From Asterella californica (Eukaryota > Streptophyta > Marchantiopsida > Marchantiales > Aytoniaceae): a stretch of DNA of 64,000 bases. Below the pieces are notes generated by a model that saw nothing but the letters and a program-made list of their open reading frames with translations, did no database searches and was not told where the DNA came from. The stretch lies in NCBI GenBank assembly GCA_036924285.1, contig JAYKYS010000015.1, positions 1,302,001 through 1,366,000 of the forward strand, in the 5' to 3' direction. The position numbers and the translations under genes were made by a program. Below, one piece after another: positions 57,976-64,000 of this stretch; position 1 is the first letter of the stretch; every line of letters starts with the position of its first letter.

Positions 57976-58249
57976 TTACACAATTCATAACATTTAAGAA
58001 AACAGATTATGAAAAAAATGAAACTTGTCGTGATCAAAGTTTAATAGTACAACAACATACAAATTCACGAATGAAAAGTACATCATACTCATCACTCAAC
58101 AGAACAAATATTTCTTATCATTCACGCATTAGTGTTTATGCTATCAAATCCAATACATGTTGTGGAGAGGAAATTGTAGCATCAGCTACTTGACTATGCA
58201 TATGTGTATCTTTCACATCCTCTTGGTGTGAAGTAGAAGCTTCTCCATC

Positions 58250-59320
58250 CTCTTGACACTCTGGGGCTCAACAACAAGGAACTTAGGAACAACCACGGGC
58301 ACATCAAAGCTCAAGTGAGTCACTATCAAGGTGTTAAGAAATTGAGTCAATTGCCATGTCGATGCTATGCTTACCACCTTCTTACGTCCATGTATCCGGA
58401 AGATTCTTGAGTTGGTGAACACATGTCGGTATGTACATGAACTGTTGTTGTTAATCTCCACTGCAACGCAATGACGATATGCTTGTAGAGCGCACACGAA
58501 TGTCATACGGACCCACTGCACAAATCCATTATCCAGTCACATGGTCTAGAATAGTCATTGATGAGTCGAGCAATAATTTTCTATGACTTTTGATACATAT
58601 TAGCAGGTTTACCGTCCGACAACATAATCTTGTATGTGACTGTCGGAGCAATAATACCGGAAGAAGGAGGTCTGCATCAAGACAAGACGAAATGTTATTA
58701 GTCAAAGAAGGTTGGACATCCACGGAATGCATGGATTCCAAACAAAGAATGAATGTCTCCACAAGACAAGGGGTTAAAGTACAATGTGTGTCCATGGATT
58801 GCATGGATGACATAAGAGATAAGTAGAACTTTCAAGAAGTCCCATCGTCAAAATGTCTCATTGACATCTTATCATCTTTGGACCAAAAACCACTAGTGTA
58901 ATATTCGTGGTTCATCATCATCTACAGTCCACCAACATTCCGGCAGTTAGTCTTCATCCAAACTCCAGCGCCGACACTACAATCAACTTCTCATAGAGCT
59001 TCACTAGTCGCAAAAGCTCGTTGTAAACTGTGGAAGACTATGATGGTCCAATACTCCGATGTGATAAATATACCAAAATTGACAGTCACAGCCAAAATAT
59101 CATCATTCGTAAACGCTTGCGAGTCGTCATGCATGCACTCCTTGAAGTTCAAGCCGTACATCGGCTATCGCTAATGTGAACGTCTTTTGAGAACAATTGC
59201 AACCATGTATCTCGCGTCGCCTTTGAACACTTATCACTTGTAAGATTTCATCGATCCTTCAGGAGCTCAGGTATGGAACCTTGTATCTAAATCCCATAAG
59301 GCGTCTAGATCTCCATGTTC
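58250..59320 (-). pseudogene. Relic gene with DNA-methyltransferase-like motif, copy 2
   Basis: Homologous to 25,606-26,240. On the minus strand the motif region reads ARLINDYSRPCDWIMDLCSG, then after a one-base loss MTFVCALQ and YRHCVAVEIN. The two copies together define DW-I-x-D-L-C-S-G-S-G-x-[TS]-F-x-C-x-L-Q. About 300 bp (58,890-59,190) are absent from copy 1. Stops and shifts are numerous. Neither copy preserves a usable frame. Confidence 0.45.
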
Positions 59321-59439
59321 CTTTTGACTAGTGTCATCCATGCAATGCATAGACTACCAACAACGATAAGAAGTAGGTGACCTGAAGATATGAAATCAAG
59401 CGTACTATTTCGTGTCATATATTTCAACGTCCGTAGAAG

Positions 59440-59690
59440 CAGTTACTGAAGGATGAAAATTTTATTTCCAATAGTAACTTCTGGGGTTGTTAAAGTATGC
59501 TACATGTTTACGTCGGAGTACTTTCAACACAGCCGGTTGACATACATAAAAAATGCTAACATACTTCTCCATGTTCTATAGTTGGACGTCCTCAAGGATT
59601 ATTACGAGAAAAATAGCATTTTTTCCCGGTAACAACTTCTGACGATGTTTAAGTGTGCTACCCGTTTTGACCTTCGACACATACATTTAT
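59440..59690 (+). repeat. Degenerate tandem pair (~120 bp)
   Basis: TTCC.A.TAGTAACTTCTGGGGTTGTTAAAGT.TGCTAC at 59,480 and CCCGGTAACAACTTCTGACGATGTTTAAGTGTGCTACC at 59,625 are related, spaced ~140 bp. It lies between two transposon relics. Confidence 0.45.
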
Positions 59691-59759
59691 TGTTCTATTG
59701 ACACCGACAAATCTTGCATGTCTCATAGCTTCTAACAAGTTGTCTTTGTATTTATAGAT

Positions 59760-60710
59760 CAAGCTGCAACTGAACTCAAACTACACCGAAACAACAAGCA
59801 GAAGAACGTTCGTCTTCAGGTCATAGAAGATGAAAAGCTCTCGACTATCCAGAGGACTATGCGTTTGTTTTCATTGATGGGATGGATAAAAAAAAGATTG
59901 CACAACCTCATCTCCACAAAGTGCCAAAATCAGTGGATGGTGCAACTTTGGTTGAGGTTCATTTGGTTGGAGCATTAATCTTCCATGGAATTTTGAAGAT
60001 CCGAGCTTTCATAACATACAATAGTCTCAGATCTGATTGAAACTTGACAATTATAATTCTTCCCATATATGTTGCTTGATTGAAAATGCGATTACCACCA
60101 GTCTTGTATTTGCAACTTGATAATATTGTTCAAGAAAATAAAAACAACATCCTCTTTGTCTACTCGGTAATGCTAGTACACATATGGTTTTCAAGAAGAT
60201 CAAACTGGGTTATTCCTCATGGTTGGACATACCCACAACTTTGTTGATCAGATGTTTAATCGATTTTCTAAAGCATTATCACGCCAAAATGCTTTTATAA
60301 TGTCTAAGTTGATCAAAGTTTTAGAAAAATAGTTCTGATCCTAAACCTAAAGTGAAGCGAAGTACTGATTGAAACATGAGACTTCAAGAAGTTCATTGAG
60401 GATGAATCCAAAACATACCATTCGCTTCGCGATATTACTTTCAGTCAATAGTACAAGTTAAAAGCTCTAGCACCTCTTGACTGTCACGTTTTGTTCAACC
60501 AATTCTCAACAAATCAAGAGTGGAAACCAGTTGAAGGAATTAAATAGCTCATATATGTTCCTAGTGAGCGTGACATGTGTGCATCAATGCCGGTTCCTCT
60601 TAAATCTTAAACAAAGAGTAAGAGATAAAACAAGAAATGTTTACAAAACGTTTCTATTTTACCAATGACAGAGAGTGGTCTTGTACGTCACGTCCAAGTG
60701 ATCAAGAAGG
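59760..60710 (+). pseudogene. DUF7869-like transposon protein, decayed
   Basis: Plus-strand frames read YPEDYAFVFIDGMDKKKIA, HLVGALIFHGILKIRAFITY, LPPVLYLQLDNIVQENKN, VFKKIKLGY, then after shifts GHTHNFVDQMFNRFSKALSR and FIMSKLIKVLEK, and later DFKKFIEDESK and LAPLDCHVLFNQF. From memory, the D-G-M-D-x-K, QLDN-x-x-x-ENKN and GHTH-x-x-x-DQMF-x-RFS pattern is that of the DUF7869 domain, a transposase-like protein of plants, fungi and animals. Stops at ~60,038 and ~60,078 and several shifts make it a relic. The right end abuts an LTR piece. Confidence 0.65.
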
Positions 60711-60714
60711 ACTA

Positions 60715-61775
60715 GTGAGGAGTGTTGAGGAGCTGTTGGGTTGGAGAGCTGATGAAACGCTGGTCATTTTGATATCAAGTTCAACTGATTCTTGATCGTT
60801 TTGGATTATAACCTCGGTCGATTGAAGTTGAAAAGTGTAGACGTGACATGGCGAGTATTGTGAACTATGACAATGATCAGATTTTGTCTATTTCTCGAGT
60901 TCTGGATCGAATTTCTAAGTGAAAATTTCCAAGATTGAGAGATGTCTTATCCGCAAGATATCTGGGTATTTTCATCTTGGATGATTCAGTAGGTTGTTCA
61001 AAATCTTAGATCAAACACATGGGTCTGTAAAGCTCTTAAGTTAGCACAGATTAGAGTTTGATCCATATCATAGAGCTGGATTGCTATTTCGACTCGAGAA
61101 TTATTGGGGTAAGAGTGAAGGATCCAATGTTTCTTGTGATGTTTGATCACCATTGATCGACCGAGTTGAGAGAACTGAGATCTCAAAGTTTGGAGAAGTT
61201 TTTGTTATTAGTAGGTTTGGATTTTCAGTCCTATCTATTGTCACTTTTTTGTTCTTTCCGAGCAATTGGAGAAGAGTTTGCTATTGAAACTGTGGTGCCA
61301 GCATATGAGACGACATTGTGAAGGTGTGTGGCTGATTTCAGCTCTAAGTGAGAAAAGAGCAAGAAATCATGATGAATCAAAAGTCATTGTTTGAGTTTCC
61401 GGAGCTGTCAAGTACCGCCATCGTTGGTGCTAAGATGTGAACTGAGACTACCTTGAGGCGTGCATACCATACCTTGCTGGAATTCTTAAGAGACCAAGGT
61501 GTGTAGCAAGTTATATTAGAACTCAATTTGTTTACATATGAATATGAAGTTTGGTTGAGTTTTGAAAGTAGCACATGTACAAAAGGTGTCCTAGAGCATC
61601 TTTTGACTTTAATAGACAGAGTTGTGGTAGTTGGATTGATGGAAAGCTAGTAAATAGAGAAAAATTTAGGTTGAAAGATCGAGATTCAGAGCCAACTTGT
61701 TCAAGCCACAAATCTCTACATAGCCATATACCTAGTGTATTCCTAGACAAAAAAATATGTTATGTTTCTAATGTA
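60715..61775 (+). repeat. First half of an A-family LTR, inverted
   Basis: The reverse complement matches element A 7029-c.8255 in order: GTCTAGGAATACAC..GGTATATGGCT at 61,700-61,750, ATTCCAGCAAGGTA at ~61,475, ATGGATCAAAC.GTAATCTGTGCTAA at ~61,060, CTCTCCAACCCAACAG at ~60,750. The LTR terminus lies near 61,770. Confidence 0.75.
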
Positions 61776-61794
61776 TTCTCATGAAACAGCAAAA

Positions 61795-62145
61795 ATATAG
61801 CGATGGATATGAATTTTATCCCTTCCACTCAATCGATCATATTGTCCTCAATCCTCCATGAAATCTCTTGATTCTTTAGCCCAAATTGTAACTCTGATCG
61901 AGAGCTTTCCAACCATATCCTTCCTTGCTCGAATGACCTCCAAAAACCTTCTGAAATCAGAAATGTTATGAAGAACAACTAGAACATCATTGATCCAAAA
62001 GTAAACCAATGAGAGCAAAAAGAGCTTTAAGTTTATCTTTTCTCATTCAATCCTTTCCACTAGAACGACTTTAACACCCAAGGAAGCACTAAATATCAAT
62101 AAGATTAGAGAAAACTGTAAAATATTTAGGACATGTTAAGGAGGC
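61795..62145 (-). repeat. Next part of the same LTR, normal orientation
   Basis: Matches element A c.8270-8615 (CCACTCAATCGATCAT, GAGAGCTTTCCAACCATA, CCAATGAGAGCAAAAAGA). It begins where the inverted piece leaves off in LTR coordinates, so the two are consecutive parts of one LTR. Confidence 0.75.
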
Positions 62146-62149
62146 ATCT

Positions 62150-64000
62150 CTTTTACAACTTTATGATGGTCTTTGCCAATTCAGAGAAATATATATTGTT
62201 ATTCGAAGTTAACTCTACTCATAGTAACTGATGTGGTGCGAATTTGCATGAATCCTGATCGTCCAATGAAGTGAGAATAATGATATATTATTATTTCCAA
62301 GCATAGAATGAATTAATATAAATGAAATTCTTGCTCCCCAAGTACTTGTAACAAAAGCTCCTAATGGGAATATTCTCTGATTAGTTTTTTGAATTCACAA
62401 TCCTTCTTTGGTAAGGGAGTTATTTCTAGAAAACAGAAAAGTCTAAATTTTAACGAACTAGTTTCTGATCATTCTTAGATCAAAATAAAATAAAGTATTG
62501 GGAAAAATGTAACACTTTCCAATACCTACCACTTCAACAATGGAAATCAAACATTATAAATATGTGTTGTTTGCTGGGTATCCGGAGGTCCGTATTTCAC
62601 GACCACTAACGTCAAAAAGTGAAGAGTCCGGGTAAACGAGACTCTAAGTATCAGTAGCGGGGGTTTCAGTTAGAACGTTTAAAGACTTTTAACCCAGTAT
62701 GAAGCGAATAGATTCCTCATAGAAATAAATTTATGCATAATTTTGTTCTTTACATTTCCTCTTTGAATTATGTTAGTCTTTTCGCTCTTATTTCATCTTA
62801 TCTGCAAGTAAACTTTCATCATGAATAGGTTAGGTTTTACGCGTGGTTTGCGTTTGTCTGGTTCGCTCTCTACTTGCTGAGATCAGGTTGGATGCTATTT
62901 TAGGCATGCGTATTCACCTTCCTCCCTCTTTTGATAGAGGAAATAAATATAATAATTTATTTTTAAAATTTTTGGTTGAAGCTTAAGAGAAGTAATTAGA
63001 TAATAAATAATTTTTCTGATTAAATTAATTTTTTTTGCTTACAGTCTCTCACATTATACTCTCAGAAATGCATCTCTCTTCGCTCAATTGATTATGTCTG
63101 GATTTTCTTGCAACTCTAGGTATAATATAATATAATACTTATAACTAAATTTCAATTTTCCTTCAAATTTATCATAGAAATTACATAACACTTATGTATT
63201 TTCTGATAACAAAAAGAGAGTAAAATTCCCTCAGAAGATCATATTGCATGCATATTCTTCACGTTTTTCCGCTTGTTTCTTTCCGATGAGACACCAAGTT
63301 ACATGTATATTAACTTTTTACTAAAATATATTAATAATTCTAGTATGCATTTATGAAGCTTACCTTCGATGTACAAGAAAGTACAAGAAAACAAGTTGTT
63401 GTACCTACAATGGGATACGAATGTTATGCATTTTCTGAAAAGCAAGTCTTGAATTTCAAGATTTTGTTACATGGTTACTTACAGAAAGGGTGTTTATGTG
63501 AGATGTTCTGTGTCAATGAAAAGTATTTTGATGAGCTCTTCATATTTTGCTCAAAAATTTAATTTCATCATCATATATTAAACCAAATAGAATAATATTT
63601 ATTTGTAGAAATATACATGTACATGTTTATTATATATACAAGCATATTTATCTTGTATGTCCATATAATGTTATAATAGAATATATAGTTTGATAAATGA
63701 ATTATATGAAGAATTACAATATATAAAAATCAAAGATAATACTGTTATTTTTATGTATATACTTATTTATTACATATTCAATTTACAGTTGATGTATACA
63801 TATACATGATATGCAAGTATATGTACGTGATATATATAATGGACTTGTAAAATCAATTATACGTGAAGTAAAATATTTTCTGATATATAAAATGATAGCA
63901 TGGTGTCATGGTTGAGAAATATAAAAATAATATCCAAAAAATAAAATCACCTTATCGAACATATAGAGACTTTGTCATGTGAATCATATATTCTTTCACT
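62150..64000. other. AT-rich DNA without recognisable genes
   Basis: Simple AT-rich sequence with TATA/ATAT runs, strongest after 63,560. A 69-codon frame at 63,353-63,562 begins with ATG but matches nothing I know, and is not called as a gene. Confidence 0.5.

Overview
The window looks like nuclear DNA of a land plant, most likely a non-seed plant such as a bryophyte. The evidence is a spliced three-KH-domain RNA-binding gene of the plant PEPPER/FLK type with a long 5' UTR intron, a small spliced plant-type gene, and dense, nested Ty3/gypsy retrotransposons. The species itself cannot be read from the sequence. No tRNA, rRNA, CRISPR array or bacterial operon is visible.

Left part (1-13,280). 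A young Ty3/gypsy element (element A, minus strand, 1-9,433) has identical LTRs over the visible 1,025 bp and two intact ORFs (gag-protease and RT-RNase H-integrase) overlapping in the -1 frame. Its left LTR is cut by the window edge. A broken integrase piece of the same family follows, then a ~3.1 kb segment (10,139-13,280). That segment is a second copy of the promoter, first 5' UTR exon and start of the first intron of the KH gene at 46,551-49,085.

13,280-18,500. Directly downstream of the copied promoter module lies a small three-exon gene (13,766-14,949; 72 aa). It is followed by a dense array of an AGTGCGAT/ATCGCACT motif (15.9-16.85 kb) and a frameshifted Myb/SANT-like, transposon-type gene on the minus strand (17,284-18,358).

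18,600-45,150. This is a retrotransposon graveyard with deep nesting. Two broken chromovirus (element B family) fragments flank an A-type 3' end with its LTR (20,675-c.22,980). Next comes a degenerate minus-strand gene with a methyltransferase-like motif (25.6-27.04 and 44.19-44.97 kb). It is split by a solo A-family LTR (27,038-28,178 and 42,975-44,185; ACGT repeated at both edges). That LTR is split in turn by a 14.8 kb chromovirus B (28,179-42,974; target duplication GCAAG). B itself carries ~7.9 kb of extra DNA between its chromodomain and 3' LTR. The extra DNA holds a 726-codon antisense ORF and a 5.6 kb zone with about 70 copies of GAAGAC/GTCTTC.

45,150-64,000. The KH gene occupies 46.5-53 kb (CDS 50,211-52,876, six coding exons, 462 aa) and is the clearest host gene. 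AT-rich intergenic DNA follows, then a second copy of the methyltransferase-like relic (58.25-59.32 kb), a relic of a DUF7869-like transposon protein (59.76-60.71 kb) and an A-family LTR whose first half is inverted in place (60.7-62.15 kb). The last ~1.9 kb is AT-rich with no recognisable gene.

How the parts relate: the two host genes appear to share a promoter/5' UTR module through segmental duplication. Nearly everything else is autonomous, decayed or cargo-bearing mobile DNA. Splice sites, pseudogene frames and repeat alignments were worked out by eye.
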